Shown: in pieces, positions 37,747 to 47,263 of the stretch
How the letters are laid out: each line of letters begins with the position of its first letter
Numbering within the stretch: the first letter of the stretch is position 1
NCBI GenBank assembly: GCA_045802605.1
Contig: JBJMQS010000001.1
Location: 1-64,000, forward strand
Reading direction: 5' to 3'
Source: JBJMQS01 sp045802605
Lineage (GTDB): Bacteria > Planctomycetota > Planctomycetia > Gemmatales > Gemmataceae
DNA: 64,000 bases
Made by a program: the position numbers and the translations under genes
The notes under the pieces: generated by a model
The model's database searches: none
The model's input: the letters and a program-made list of their open reading frames with translations, nothing else
Told to the model about the DNA's origin: nothing

Positions 37747-38826
37747 ATGCTTCACGCACTGATCATGGCCGGCGGCGGCGGGACGCGCTTTTGGCCCCGT
37801 AGCCGGGCCGCCAAACCCAAACAATTCCTCGCCCTAGGCGGCCAACATACGCTTTTGCAGCAAGCCTGCGATCGCTTGGAAGCACAGGTGCCGCCCGCGA
37901 ACACTTGGATCATCACATCGACTCGCCACCGCGGCGAAGCGCAAAGGCAATCGCCGCGATTGCCGGCCGATCACATCATCGGCGAGCCGATGGGCCGCGA
38001 CACTGCGCCCTGCATCGGCCTGGGAGCGGCATTGATCGCCCGGTCCGATCCCGGCGCGGTGATGATCGTCACCCCGGCCGATCACGTCATTGAACCGGCC
38101 AGCGAATTCCAACGAGCCGCCCGCGCCGCGGAAGAAGCCGTGGCGGCCCATCCAGACGCCCTGGTCACCTTCGGCATCCCGCCGATTTATCCGGCCGTCA
38201 GTTACGGTTACATTCGTCGTGGGGCTGAAGTCGGACGATTTGGAGACACGAAGGTCTTTCGTGTCGAGCGGTTTCGCGAGAAACCGGATGCTGAACTGGC
38301 CGAGCAATACTTCGCCGAGGGTGGATATCTGTGGAATGCCGGCATCTTCGTCTGGCGCGCAGCTGCCGTGCTGAATGAACTGAAGCGGAACAAGCCGGCG
38401 CTGGCCGAGGGAATCGCGCGGATCGCCGACGCATGGGACACGCCGAAGCGCGATGCTATCCTCGCCGAGGTTTACCCGACGCTCGAACGCATCAGCATTG
38501 ACTATGCAGTCATGGAGCCCGCCAAGACCGCAATGGTATTGGAAGCGCCCTACCGCTGGGACGACGTGGGCAGTTGGCTCGCTCTGGAACGAATGCAGCC
38601 GCCGGATGCCGCAGGCAACACCGTCGCCGCCATGCACGCCGGGGTGAACACGCACGGCTGCGTCATCGTCGGCGATGCGGGCCGGCTCATCGCCACGGTC
38701 AGCGTCCGCGATCTGATCATCGTGCAAGATGGCGACGCACTTCTGGTCGCCGATCGCAAGGATGAAGCCGGCTTGAAACAACTTGTGGAGAAGCTCGGCA
38801 AAGAAGGCCTGGAGAAGTTCCTGTGA
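37747..38826 (+). CDS. manC: Mannose-1-phosphate guanylyltransferase
   Basis: A 359-residue nucleotidyltransferase making GDP-mannose from GTP and mannose 1-phosphate. The signature AGGGGTRFWPRSRAAKPKQF, the EPMGRDTAPCIGLGA loop and TPADHVI (Asp metal ligand) are all present. Length fits the short type without the C-terminal phosphomannose isomerase cupin. It overlaps ruvX by 4 bases. The product is needed for polysaccharide or glycoprotein synthesis. Confidence 0.94.
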   Translation: MLHALIMAGGGGTRFWPRSRAAKPKQFLALGGQHTLLQQACDRLEAQVPPANTWIITSTRHRGEAQRQSPRLPADHIIGEPMGRDTAPCIGLGAALIARSDPGAVMIVTPADHVIEPASEFQRAARAAEEAVAAHPDALVTFGIPPIYPAVSYGYIRRGAEVGRFGDTKVFRVERFREKPDAELAEQYFAEGGYLWNAGIFVWRAAAVLNELKRNKPALAEGIARIADAWDTPKRDAILAEVYPTLERISIDYAVMEPAKTAMVLEAPYRWDDVGSWLALERMQPPDAAGNTVAAMHAGVNTHGCVIVGDAGRLIATVSVRDLIIVQDGDALLVADRKDEAGLKQLVEKLGKEGLEKFL

Positions 38827-39266
38827 CCGGCCGGCTTTTGGGCGTCGATTTTGGCACCCGCCGCGTCGGCCTCGCCGTTTGCGACCCGGACCGAATCATC
38901 GCTTCACCTTTAGCCACCTACGAACGCAAATCCGCCGACGCAGATGCTCAGTATTTCAAAACCGTTGCAATCTCGGAAAAAGTCGTAGGCCTGGTAGTGG
39001 GTTTGCCCGTGCATACGTCGGGTGAAGAAGGCATCAAAGCGAAAGAAGCGCGAGCTTACGGTGCCTGGCTCGCCGAAGTGACGGGCGTGCCTGTCGTGTT
39101 TTGGGACGAGCGTTTCTCGACTGCTCAAGCCGAGAGCGCGCTCTGGCAAGCGGGGCTGACACATCAAAAGCGCAAGGATCGCCGTGACCGCGTGGCCGCC
39201 CAGATGATGTTGCAGTCGTATCTCGATGCGAAATGCCCGGCCGACGAAAGCATCGCGCCCATGTAA
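38823..39266 (+). CDS. ruvX: Putative pre-16S rRNA nuclease / Holliday junction resolvase RuvX (YqgF)
   Basis: A 147-residue RNase-H-fold protein. LGVDFGTRRVGLAV (with the catalytic Asp), GLVVGLPVHTSGEEG, FWDERFSTAQAE and RRDRVAAQMMLQSYLD cover the whole family. It acts in 16S rRNA end maturation in E. coli. Its start ATG overlaps the manC stop. It ends one base before the stop of the opposite-strand serine hydrolase. Confidence 0.94.
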   Translation: MTGRLLGVDFGTRRVGLAVCDPDRIIASPLATYERKSADADAQYFKTVAISEKVVGLVVGLPVHTSGEEGIKAKEARAYGAWLAEVTGVPVVFWDERFSTAQAESALWQAGLTHQKRKDRRDRVAAQMMLQSYLDAKCPADESIAPM

Positions 39267-39267
39267 A

Positions 39268-40353
39268 TCACTCCGCCGGCTTTCGCAAGATCTTCGCCAC
39301 GGCCATCGCCACATCATCCGCGTCGGCGTCCTCGTTGTTGCACAGCACGGCGATTGTCAGTCCATCGGCCAAGAACCGGCTGATCGACGTGCGCGTGCCC
39401 GCCCACCCGCCGTTGTGCCACACGATCTTGGAACCATCTTTGGCCTTGGCGACGTCCCACCCGAAACCATAATTGCTGTTCTTGCCGGTTTTGAAATCCG
39501 GCACGTTGACTGGCGTGTAAGCCAATTCCAAAGTCTCGGCCCGCACTAACTTGTTCGCCGCGAGCCCGGCATCCCACTTCGCAAGATCGCGAACTGTCGT
39601 AAACACGTTGCCATCGCCGCAAACGGGCCCATCGCGGCGAGACAATTCAAACTTCCGGCTGAGCAGGGCCTGGGAATATCCGGTCACCCGGTTGCGAATC
39701 TCGATTTTCGGATCATCCATCACGCGCGAGCTCGTCATTTCGAGCGGGCAAAATACATTCGTGCTCAGCCAGCTAGCCAAGCATTTTCCTGAAGCCCGCT
39801 CGACGATGAGGGGCAAAAGGGCGTAGTTGGAGTTTGAGTAATCGAACTTGGTGCCGGGATCGAACTGCAATTTCTTTCCGCGAAATAACGCCGGCAGATC
39901 GGCGTTGCGCAGCCGCGCGAACTCTTCGTCACTGTCTTTCCAAAACACCAGATAATCCGTCAGACCGGACGTTTGATTGAGCAAGTCGCGAATCTTGATC
40001 GGACGTGGCGCCTCGAACTCCGGTAACTCGGGAATCCACTTGCGCACTTCGTCGTCATAGCCCAACTGGCCGCGCTCCGCCAACTGCATGACCGCCATGG
40101 CCGTGAATTGCTTCGACACCGAAGCCATGTCAAACGCCGAGTCCGGCGTGATCGGCGTCTTCGCCGCGATATCGGCGAGCCCGTACCCCTTCATCAAGAG
40201 CGGTTCGCCCTTTTTCAAAATCAGAACAGCCGCGCCGGGCTTGTTGGCCGGGAAACGCTTTTGCAAGACCGTCTCCACCGCGGCCATGGGGTCCTCGGCA
40301 CGGACCGAGTAGCCGATCAACAAGACCACAATCGCGACGAAACGTAGGCGCAT
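39268..40353 (-). CDS. Secreted serine hydrolase (class C beta-lactamase-like)
   Basis: A 361-residue protein with a signal peptide (MRLRFVAIVVLLIGYSVRA). The catalytic SxxK is S78-V-S-K81, the tyrosine motif is YSN in FDYSNSNYALL and a HNGG motif near the C-terminus (WHNGGWAG) replaces KTG. These features define class C beta-lactamase-related penicillin-binding-like esterases/peptidases; the substrate is unknown. I take the ATG at 40353 because it yields the signal peptide; the frame is open upstream across the truB start region. Divergent from truB. Confidence 0.88.
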   Translation of the reverse strand: MRLRFVAIVVLLIGYSVRAEDPMAAVETVLQKRFPANKPGAAVLILKKGEPLLMKGYGLADIAAKTPITPDSAFDMASVSKQFTAMAVMQLAERGQLGYDDEVRKWIPELPEFEAPRPIKIRDLLNQTSGLTDYLVFWKDSDEEFARLRNADLPALFRGKKLQFDPGTKFDYSNSNYALLPLIVERASGKCLASWLSTNVFCPLEMTSSRVMDDPKIEIRNRVTGYSQALLSRKFELSRRDGPVCGDGNVFTTVRDLAKWDAGLAANKLVRAETLELAYTPVNVPDFKTGKNSNYGFGWDVAKAKDGSKIVWHNGGWAGTRTSISRFLADGLTIAVLCNNEDADADDVAMAVAKILRKPAE

Positions 40354-40402
40354 GGCTAATATCCTCTGCCATATACTGTGGGCTTCGAGTCGGAGTCGGC
40401 AA

Positions 40403-41269
40403 GTGAGCGCACCAAGCGGCTGGTTAGTAATCGACAAACCAGTGCGGATGACCTCGCGGGACGTGGTCAATCGCGTCCAAACGCGGTTCCCGCGCCGCAC
40501 ACCCATTGGCCATACGGGTACGCTCGATCCGCTGGCCACCGGCGTCCTCGTGCTCGCGGTCGGTGCGGCGACACGACTGGCCGAGTATGTGCAAGCTCTG
40601 GGCAAAGTCTACGAAACCGAGTTCACGCTCGGCGCGACCAGTGCCACCGACGACGCCGAGGGCCCAATTACACCAACCCCGGACGCTGCCGCTCCAGATC
40701 GAACTACGGTCGAAGCTGCACTGCATCGCTTCATTGGCGTGATCGAGCAAGTGCCGCCGGCATTCTCGGCTGTGCAAGTCGACGGAAAACGCGCCTATCG
40801 CCAAGCGCGCGCTGGGGCGGAAGTCGTATTGGCTGCCCGTACCGTGCGCATCGATGCCATTCGACTTTTCGACTACGACTATCCGCGGATGAAGTTGGAA
40901 GTGCGCTGTGGCAAAGGCACCTACATCCGCTCGTTGGCCCGTGACCTCGGCGCGCTCCTCGGATGCGGCGGCTATGTCTCCCAATTGCAACGGATTGCCG
41001 TCGGCGACTTCACCGTCGCCGAAGCCGTCGATCTGGATTCCGAAAACGTGACGCTGTCACCCCTGGAACGCGGCGTGGCGGCCCTGCCGCGGCTGGATAT
41101 TCCCGCGTCGGCCGTCACTCGGCTCATCAATGGGGCGATGGTCGATTGGCACAATCCACTGCCTCCGGGGACCGAAGCGGCGGCATTTGCCGAGGGCCGA
41201 CTCATCGCAATCGTCGTGATACAGGCCGATGCGACAATTTGGCCAGTGAAAGTTCTCGCCAGTCGGTAA
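40403..41269 (+). CDS. truB: tRNA pseudouridine(55) synthase TruB
   Basis: A 288-residue enzyme that converts U55 of the tRNA T-loop to pseudouridine. GWLVIDKPVRMTSRDVVNRV, the catalytic Asp in GTLDPLATGVL, and the KRAYRQARAGAEV and GTYIRSLARDLG motifs are present. I take the GTG at 40403, which has CGGAG (40391-40395) upstream, over an ATG at 40352 that would add an unconserved segment overlapping the divergent gene's start codon. The C-terminus has a region resembling a PUA-like fold. It is 18 bases before nadD. Confidence 0.93.
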   Translation: MSAPSGWLVIDKPVRMTSRDVVNRVQTRFPRRTPIGHTGTLDPLATGVLVLAVGAATRLAEYVQALGKVYETEFTLGATSATDDAEGPITPTPDAAAPDRTTVEAALHRFIGVIEQVPPAFSAVQVDGKRAYRQARAGAEVVLAARTVRIDAIRLFDYDYPRMKLEVRCGKGTYIRSLARDLGALLGCGGYVSQLQRIAVGDFTVAEAVDLDSENVTLSPLERGVAALPRLDIPASAVTRLINGAMVDWHNPLPPGTEAAAFAEGRLIAIVVIQADATIWPVKVLASR

Positions 41270-41287
41270 ACTGCCAGCGGAGGCTCC

Positions 41288-41899
41288 ATGCGGATCGGCG
41301 TCTATGGCGGCTCGTTCAACCCGGTGCACGTCGGCCATTTGATCATGGCCGAGCAGTGCCGCGAACAGGCCCGCCTCGATGAGATTTGGTTCGTGCCCTC
41401 CGCTCGGCATCCGCTCAAGACCGATTACCCGCCCGCCGAGTTTCACCACCGTGTAGAAATGCTCCGGCTCGCCATTGATGACCAGCCAAATTACCGCATC
41501 GAAACGCTGGAGAACGATCGACCCGGCTTGAGTTACACCGCCGACACGCTCGATGAATTGCAGCGGCAAAATCCGAAGGCGGAATTCTTTTTGATCCTCG
41601 GCAGCGACACATTGCCGGAGTTCCCCCGCTGGCATGAGCCGCGGCGGATCATCGAACGAGCGACGCTATTGGTGATGGAGCGGCACCCTTGGCCCGTGGT
41701 GGATGCGGAAGCGCTTCGACAATCGCTAGCGCTTCCAAACGAAGTGCCGTTGCGCATGCAAAGGGTGAATGTGCCGTTGATCGATTTAGCGAGCACCGAT
41801 ATCCGCCGGCGCATCGCGGAGGGCCGCAGCGTGCGCTTCATGCTCCCGCGCATTGTGGAAGATTATGTCCGCGACAAAGGTCTTTATTCAAAGAGTTAA
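41288..41899 (+). CDS. nadD: Nicotinate-nucleotide adenylyltransferase NadD
   Basis: A 203-residue adenylyltransferase of NAD synthesis. The nucleotidyltransferase motif GGSFNPVHVGH opens the protein, followed by WFVPSARHPLK and the C-terminal STDIRRRIAEGRSVRFMLP. GGAGG (41279-41283) lies just before the ATG. Its stop codon (41897-41899) lies inside the left arm of an inverted repeat. Confidence 0.95.
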   Translation: MRIGVYGGSFNPVHVGHLIMAEQCREQARLDEIWFVPSARHPLKTDYPPAEFHHRVEMLRLAIDDQPNYRIETLENDRPGLSYTADTLDELQRQNPKAEFFLILGSDTLPEFPRWHEPRRIIERATLLVMERHPWPVVDAEALRQSLALPNEVPLRMQRVNVPLIDLASTDIRRRIAEGRSVRFMLPRIVEDYVRDKGLYSKS

Positions 41900-41970
41900 C
41901 CGCAGAGAGCGCAGAGAAAAACTGAGAATACCTCTTCTCTGTTTTTTCTCTGCGTCTCTGCGGTTAACTC
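41893..41970. repeat. Palindrome, family E, at a convergent gene junction
   Basis: Arms 41893-41922 (starting GAGTTAACCGCAGAGAGCG) and 41941-41970 (ending CTGCGGTTAACTC) are nearly perfect complements with a small indel. The loop is 18 bases. A run of A on one side and of T on the other flanks the loop. It lies between the convergent nadD and GH3 genes and could terminate both. Confidence 0.85.
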
Positions 41971-41974
41971 GTAT

Positions 41975-43654
41975 TCAAGCACTCGCCAAAACCGGCAGAC
42001 TCGCCCGGAAATTCACGTCGCTGATCAAGCACGGGTGCTTGTACTGCTCGGCCGGGCTGCCGCGGACCCGCCGGCGGTTTTCGTCCCACTCCGCCCAGGT
42101 GCCGGGCGGCAACATCATCGCCCGCAACGGCCCGAGCCGGCCACTCGCCCGCTTGCTGGCGTACTCCGAGTTGTTGGCGGACAACGCGGCGTCCACTTCG
42201 CCGAGCACGCGTTCATGTTCGCTGGTGTGCCAAACGTCGGCCTCGATGAACACACCGTAGTAAGGGCAGGATTCATCCCACACTGGCGCCAACGCATACA
42301 CCGGAAGCGGCAAACCGAGCCGGTGCGTCACGGTCGCCACCGCTCGCGTCACTTGATACTCGGAGAGCTTTTCCCCCGTCAGACTCGCGAAGTGCGTTCC
42401 CTTGTTCAAGAATTCCAGCGTCGGCGTGCGGCCATAGAAGCCGGTCACGCGGACGAGATCACGAATGTCATAGCGGTATAACCCGGCCGCTGTCGTCGGC
42501 ACCAGGAAATAGTTATTGCCTTCCTCGACTTCATCTACGCCCAAGATAATCGGCCGATCGCTGCCGAACTCGGATTCGGGAATGAACTCGAAGTAATGTG
42601 TCGCGACATCCAGCACCCCGGCCGGCGAGTCATCGCAGAGCGGAATAGTCATCCGCCCTTCGCTGGCAATCAAACCAAGGTCGCGCAAATAGGTCTCGCC
42701 GTAATAGCGGCGGACTTGGCGCAGATAAGGCCCGACGGAGCCGCCCATCCAGGTGCCAATCAACAATCGATGCGATGGCCAGGCGTGGAAAGGCCGAAGC
42801 ACGCCATCTCGGCTCGCGGCTTCGGTCAACGCTTTCGCGCGCCGTTTAGATCGCCGCAGATAAGGCATCAAGTTGGCGCGGACAGCGGGCGAGATTTCCA
42901 AGTTGTTGGTCAGCGTGCCATCGGCGATATCGCGCAACAGTTCGTCAGCCCTGGCTTCAAGCGTTCGGGCGAGTCCCACGAGTGTGCTCGGGTTCGCTGC
43001 CGTGATGACGCCGACCGGACGCGGCAGCCCCATCCGCAGGGCGACGTAATATTTGTCCGCGGTGGAGCGGATCGGGTTGGCGGCTGCCGGCATCACGTAG
43101 AGGAACCGCACGAAGCGCTTTTGCATCTCGACGGTGAGGCCCGAAAGACTGCCACAGGGAATGCCGGCCTCGGTATAAAACTCCGCCGGATCGCCGGCAA
43201 GTTGGAGGATTGGGCTGCACGACACCGACTGATGGTCGAGCAGCATTCGCAAGCCCCAGCGGTCCCAGCCACGGCGATAATCTGCGAGGAATCGCGGGGT
43301 CACCGGGATTGTCTTGCGGGCAGCGGTCGTGCCGCTCGTGAGGGCAAACATCAAAACGCGATCGTCGCTCAAGAGGGCATTCAATTCGCCGCGACGGACC
43401 CGGGCCAGATACGGCTCGAAGTACTCGTAAGGCGCAAGCGGCACCTGTTTGCGAAAGTCTGCAAATGTTTGAATCTTGCTGAAGCCGTGGTCCCGGCCGA
43501 AGTCGGTGTCCGCGTGTTTGGCTAGGATCTCGCGCAGAAGCACTTCCTGCATCAGTTTGGGGTTCTGGCATGCGCCGGCGAACTGCCAAAGCTTGATCCG
43601 GCTTGGAAAACCAACGAACTTGCCCAAGGCCAATAGCGCCAAACGAGGAAGCAT
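41975..43654 (-). CDS. GH3 family acyl-acid amido synthetase-like protein
   Basis: A 559-residue protein of the GH3 family, named after plant auxin/jasmonate amido synthetases, which adenylate carboxylic acids and join them to amino acids. The ATP motif is TSGTTAARKTIPVT (residue about 109), and the YRYDIRDLVRVTGFY motif of adenylating enzymes is near residue 390. Bacterial members have no well-established substrate. The gene ends at the repeat at 41893 and is followed on its own strand by nothing. Upstream (43655-43717) is a short gap to prs. Confidence 0.85.
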   Translation of the reverse strand: MLPRLALLALGKFVGFPSRIKLWQFAGACQNPKLMQEVLLREILAKHADTDFGRDHGFSKIQTFADFRKQVPLAPYEYFEPYLARVRRGELNALLSDDRVLMFALTSGTTAARKTIPVTPRFLADYRRGWDRWGLRMLLDHQSVSCSPILQLAGDPAEFYTEAGIPCGSLSGLTVEMQKRFVRFLYVMPAAANPIRSTADKYYVALRMGLPRPVGVITAANPSTLVGLARTLEARADELLRDIADGTLTNNLEISPAVRANLMPYLRRSKRRAKALTEAASRDGVLRPFHAWPSHRLLIGTWMGGSVGPYLRQVRRYYGETYLRDLGLIASEGRMTIPLCDDSPAGVLDVATHYFEFIPESEFGSDRPIILGVDEVEEGNNYFLVPTTAAGLYRYDIRDLVRVTGFYGRTPTLEFLNKGTHFASLTGEKLSEYQVTRAVATVTHRLGLPLPVYALAPVWDESCPYYGVFIEADVWHTSEHERVLGEVDAALSANNSEYASKRASGRLGPLRAMMLPPGTWAEWDENRRRVRGSPAEQYKHPCLISDVNFRASLPVLASA

Positions 43655-43717
43655 GTGCGACCTAGATGAGGATCGGGGTGCCCGTTCCTCTTAGGTCGGC
43701 TAGATAAGCCACGTAAC

Positions 43718-44674
43718 TTACTCGAACAACACGCTGACAGACTGGTTGATGTGGATGCGCTTGATTGCATCGGCGATGAGCGGTGCGACACTCAGCACCC
43801 GCAAGTTCGGCAGCGACTTCGCATCCGGCACGAAGATCGAATCGGACACAATAATTTCCGTCAGCGGCGACTCACGCAGCCGTTCAAAAGCTGGCCCGCA
43901 CAAAACGGCGTGGGTCGCGCAGGCATAAACAGCCTTCGCGCCGAATTTCATGGCCACTTGAGCCGCGCCGACAATGCTGCCGCCCGTGCTAATCATATCG
44001 TCGAAAACGACGGCCACTTTGCCATCGAGCGGCGCACCGATGAGATTGACTTGCTGAACCTCGCTGCCTGAAATTCGCCGCTTGTCCACGATTGCGATCT
44101 GGCCACCGAGCTTCTTCTGATGCCTGAGCACGCGCTTGACATTGCCCTCGTCGGGGCTGAGCACCACGAATTCGTCGATGGGAATGTTCAGCGATTTGAT
44201 GTAGCCATTGAGCACGGGGAATGCATGCAAGTGATCCATCGGGATGTCGAAGAAGCCCTGGATCTGAGCGGCGTGCAAATCGAGCGCAATGACGCGATCC
44301 ACGCCGGCAGTCGTCAGCAAGTTGGCAACGAGCTTGGCCGTGATCGGCACGCGGCCAATATCCTTGCGATCCTGCCGGGCGTAGCCGTAGTACGGCAAAA
44401 CAGCGGTGATGCGGGCGGCACTGGCGCGGCGAAAACAATCCACCATGATGAGCAGCTCCATGAGCGTCTCATTCACAGGCGGACAAGTCGGTTGAATCAG
44501 AAACACATCCCGGCCGCGAACGTCCTCATCGATCCGGACGGTCGATTCGCCGTCGGGGAAATTGCTCAGCATCATCTTGCCGAGCGGGTCGCCGATATAC
44601 TCGGCGACTTTCAGGGCAAGCGGGAGGTTGGCCCGGCCAGCGAACACTTTGAATTTGCCGGTTGGACTGTACAT
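43718..44674 (-). CDS. prs: Ribose-phosphate pyrophosphokinase
   Basis: A 318-residue PRPP synthase of normal length. The motifs RDVFLIQPTCPPVNETLMEL, YGYARQDRKDIGRVPITAKL and VVFDDMISTGGSI (the ribose-phosphate/PRPP loop) are complete. It makes PRPP for nucleotides, histidine, tryptophan and NAD. It may be cotranscribed with the GH3 gene, which starts 64 bases downstream of its stop. Confidence 0.96.
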   Translation of the reverse strand: MYSPTGKFKVFAGRANLPLALKVAEYIGDPLGKMMLSNFPDGESTVRIDEDVRGRDVFLIQPTCPPVNETLMELLIMVDCFRRASAARITAVLPYYGYARQDRKDIGRVPITAKLVANLLTTAGVDRVIALDLHAAQIQGFFDIPMDHLHAFPVLNGYIKSLNIPIDEFVVLSPDEGNVKRVLRHQKKLGGQIAIVDKRRISGSEVQQVNLIGAPLDGKVAVVFDDMISTGGSIVGAAQVAMKFGAKAVYACATHAVLCGPAFERLRESPLTEIIVSDSIFVPDAKSLPNLRVLSVAPLIADAIKRIHINQSVSVLFE

Positions 44675-44821
44675 GCTGGCGGCCCGGAAAGGAAAGCTCG
44701 GGATGCGTATTATCGGGGCTGCCCCGCCCGCTCGTCAACCAATGAACTCGGCAAACCTGCCGAGGCCCGCAAAACACGCCGAAAAATTCGGCTTCACTTT
44801 CCAGAATGCTGGTTCGGCTAG

Positions 44822-47221
44822 CTATTCGCCCCGTTTCAGGAACGTTTCCGCGATTAGATTGTCGGTCGGCGCAAAATCGTCGGAGAGTAGCACAGCCCGC
44901 GTTCCGGCGACGTAGTCGGCGAGTTGCTTCTCCGGCATGGCAGTGGTCCGCACGTTTTTGACGTCCTGCTGCCAGAGCAGTGCGTGAAATTTGCCGACAT
45001 CCCACGGCTTGGTCATACCCGCGATGACGAATACGCCTTGCCCTTCCTCATCCCACCGAATCCGCTCGCTGAGCAAATAGACGTATGGAAACTCCGCCTG
45101 CATCGTGCGAATGGCCGCAGGCAGCAGTCGTCCCAGGGGCGGCTTGCCCGACTTCGCGCCAAAGCGATCGATCACCGTGAGCAGATAAATGCCATCATCG
45201 GTCAATATGCGTTTCACGGCCCGGTTGTATTCCTGCGTCATGATGTGCGACGGCACGGAGAGATCATTCACGGCATCTTGCACAACCAAGTGATAGCGGC
45301 CCGGTTGAGCAAATTCCTGAACGAACTGCCGGCCATCGCGGTTGTACGTCTTGATCCGCGTATCGCGTGGCAACCCCAGGGCTTGATACGCCGCTTCGGT
45401 CACACCGGGATCAATCTCAACCACCTCGACAGTCGCTTTCGGCACGAAGCGATCGACCCAACGAGGGAACGTGTATCCGCCGCCGCCAATGACCAAAACG
45501 TTCGGCTCGCCATGCACTCCCGCGGCCGCCCTGGCGAATTCTGCTTGCACTTTCTCATGGCCATAACCCAGGTAGCTAACATCCGTCTCCCAAATCGAAT
45601 CATCGCCCACGCGGACATATTCGCCACCGACGTGCGAGTGAATCAATTGGTCCAGGCAAACTTTGCGAATCATCTGCACGCCGTCTTCGGGAGCGCCATA
45701 GTCTTCAGTCACCCGCACGAGGTAGTAATTCGTTTCGCGCTCATAGATCGCGTCGCGATCGAATCGCAATTGGCTGCGCCAACCTTTGCCAGTCTCAGTG
45801 GTCGTGGCATAAACGGCCGCGGCGATGACCATGGCGCAGCCGATCACCTCCGTGGATTTCCGCCAGAGGTTGCCGACCGGCAGGCTCATGGCGATGAGTG
45901 CCACGGAGAGCCCGAGAATCAGTCGCAGCACGCCGAAGTGCCCGATCAAGAACCACCCGGTGGCGAATGTCCCCGCGATCGCGCCGGCGCACGACCAGGC
46001 ATACACCCGGCCGGCGACACTGCCGGCGTGGTTCCAATCGCGCACGGCCAACCGTGTCACTTGCGGCGAGATGGTGCCGAACGCCACCATCGGTGCGAAG
46101 AACATTACGCTCGCCATGATCAAAATCTTCACCGGCAAAATGGCCTGATGATGAGTGAGCGACACGCCATAAGCGATGGGGTAAAGAACCCAGTCCCAAA
46201 CCGATTGCCAAAATGCCCCCGTGAAAATCTCCCATCCAGGCGACGTGGGCTTCTGGGGGAGATCCACGCTGACCGAGTTAAAGGCCGCAAATGACAGGAG
46301 AATTGCGAGCGTAAAGAGACCCGTCCAAAACAACGTCGAACCCAATGTGGCCCGCTTGGGCGATCGGTCAGCGATCCAGCCGCCGAGAAAATTCCCAACC
46401 GTGATGCCGGCCAGCACCACGCCAAAGATGCCCGTCCAAGTGAATAGCGACACGCCGACGCTCGGCGCGAGCACCCGGCTCGCCCCGAGTTCCAAGGCCA
46501 TCGAGCCGAAGCTGCAAAAGAAAACGATGGCGCAGGCCGTGACCAGTCCCAGCGATTCGCTGGAGTCGATCAGCTTTTCAGAGCGCGAAGCGTGAACAAG
46601 GGATCCCTCGCTTACGCTTCGGACTCTGAAACACACGGCCAATACCAGCAGTACGCCCGCCACTCCCAGCGTGATCGCCGTCACGCCGAAGTAGGCGATC
46701 AAGTAAAAACCGGCCGCGAAGTTGCCGACCAAACTGCCAAGAGTCCCAACAGCGTAGACGATTCCGGCGATGCGCCCCGTATGCCCAACATCGGGCAACA
46801 GAATCTTGATCGCCACCGGCGTCGTGAGGCTCAGCACAAAAGCCGGCGGGAAGCAAACTACGAATGATGTGACGACGATTCGCAGTGGCAGCGGAATCGG
46901 CCGCAGGATCGCGCCATCGCTGCACAGTTTCACCAATCCCAAAACAGCGAGCACGCACAGTCCGCCGGCGAGCAAAATCAAACGCAGCGTGCGTGCATTA
47001 GCGGCGCGATCCGCGATCCGGCCGCCGTACCAATTGCCCGCCGAGATGCCGGCGAGGAACATGCCGATGACCGCGGTCCACGTCGCCAGCGACGAGCCGA
47101 CGAACGGCGACAACAACCTGCCTGCCATCAGTTGCAGGACGAGCAGTGCCGCGTTCGCGGCGAAAACGATGAAGCCGATCGACAACAAACGCCCGAAAGG
47201 AATTGTTCTGCTCCATGACAT
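44822..47221 (-). CDS. Fused MFS-type membrane / spermidine synthase-like protein
   Basis: A 799-residue protein. Roughly residues 12-450 hold about 12-14 hydrophobic helices in the layout of fused MFS/spermidine synthases. The C-terminal 270 residues carry a Rossmann methyltransferase/aminopropyltransferase fold: NVLVIGGGGYTFPRWVDRF, VEVVEIDPGVTEAAY and VVQDAVNDLSVPSHIMTQEY. The catalytic residues of true spermidine synthases are not confirmed. The product could be a membrane-linked polyamine-like enzyme. Divergent from the hsp70 homologue. Confidence 0.85.
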   Translation of the reverse strand: MSWSRTIPFGRLLSIGFIVFAANAALLVLQLMAGRLLSPFVGSSLATWTAVIGMFLAGISAGNWYGGRIADRAANARTLRLILLAGGLCVLAVLGLVKLCSDGAILRPIPLPLRIVVTSFVVCFPPAFVLSLTTPVAIKILLPDVGHTGRIAGIVYAVGTLGSLVGNFAAGFYLIAYFGVTAITLGVAGVLLVLAVCFRVRSVSEGSLVHASRSEKLIDSSESLGLVTACAIVFFCSFGSMALELGASRVLAPSVGVSLFTWTGIFGVVLAGITVGNFLGGWIADRSPKRATLGSTLFWTGLFTLAILLSFAAFNSVSVDLPQKPTSPGWEIFTGAFWQSVWDWVLYPIAYGVSLTHHQAILPVKILIMASVMFFAPMVAFGTISPQVTRLAVRDWNHAGSVAGRVYAWSCAGAIAGTFATGWFLIGHFGVLRLILGLSVALIAMSLPVGNLWRKSTEVIGCAMVIAAAVYATTTETGKGWRSQLRFDRDAIYERETNYYLVRVTEDYGAPEDGVQMIRKVCLDQLIHSHVGGEYVRVGDDSIWETDVSYLGYGHEKVQAEFARAAAGVHGEPNVLVIGGGGYTFPRWVDRFVPKATVEVVEIDPGVTEAAYQALGLPRDTRIKTYNRDGRQFVQEFAQPGRYHLVVQDAVNDLSVPSHIMTQEYNRAVKRILTDDGIYLLTVIDRFGAKSGKPPLGRLLPAAIRTMQAEFPYVYLLSERIRWDEEGQGVFVIAGMTKPWDVGKFHALLWQQDVKNVRTTAMPEKQLADYVAGTRAVLLSDDFAPTDNLIAETFLKRGE

Positions 47222-47250
47222 GCGACCGGGCTATGCTACCGCACGCCAAG

Positions 47251-47256
47251 TATAAT
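47251..47256 (+). promoter_or_regulatory. Possible -10 element upstream of the Hsp70 gene
   Basis: TATAAT at 47251-47256 lies between the divergent MFS-spermidine synthase and Hsp70 genes, just before the large hairpin at 47264. No good -35 is seen at the correct spacing, so the assignment is weak. Confidence 0.3.
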
Positions 47257-47263
47257 GAACATG

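Noticed and set aside
42596..43525. Open frame of about 309 codons on the plus strand inside the GH3 gene
   Set aside because: The GH3 gene is clearly coding on the other strand, and this frame has no protein-like features.
44924..46294. Open frame of about 456 codons on the plus strand opposite the MFS-spermidine synthase gene
   Set aside because: Antisense to a recognised membrane protein; rich in Arg and His as expected for a shadow frame.
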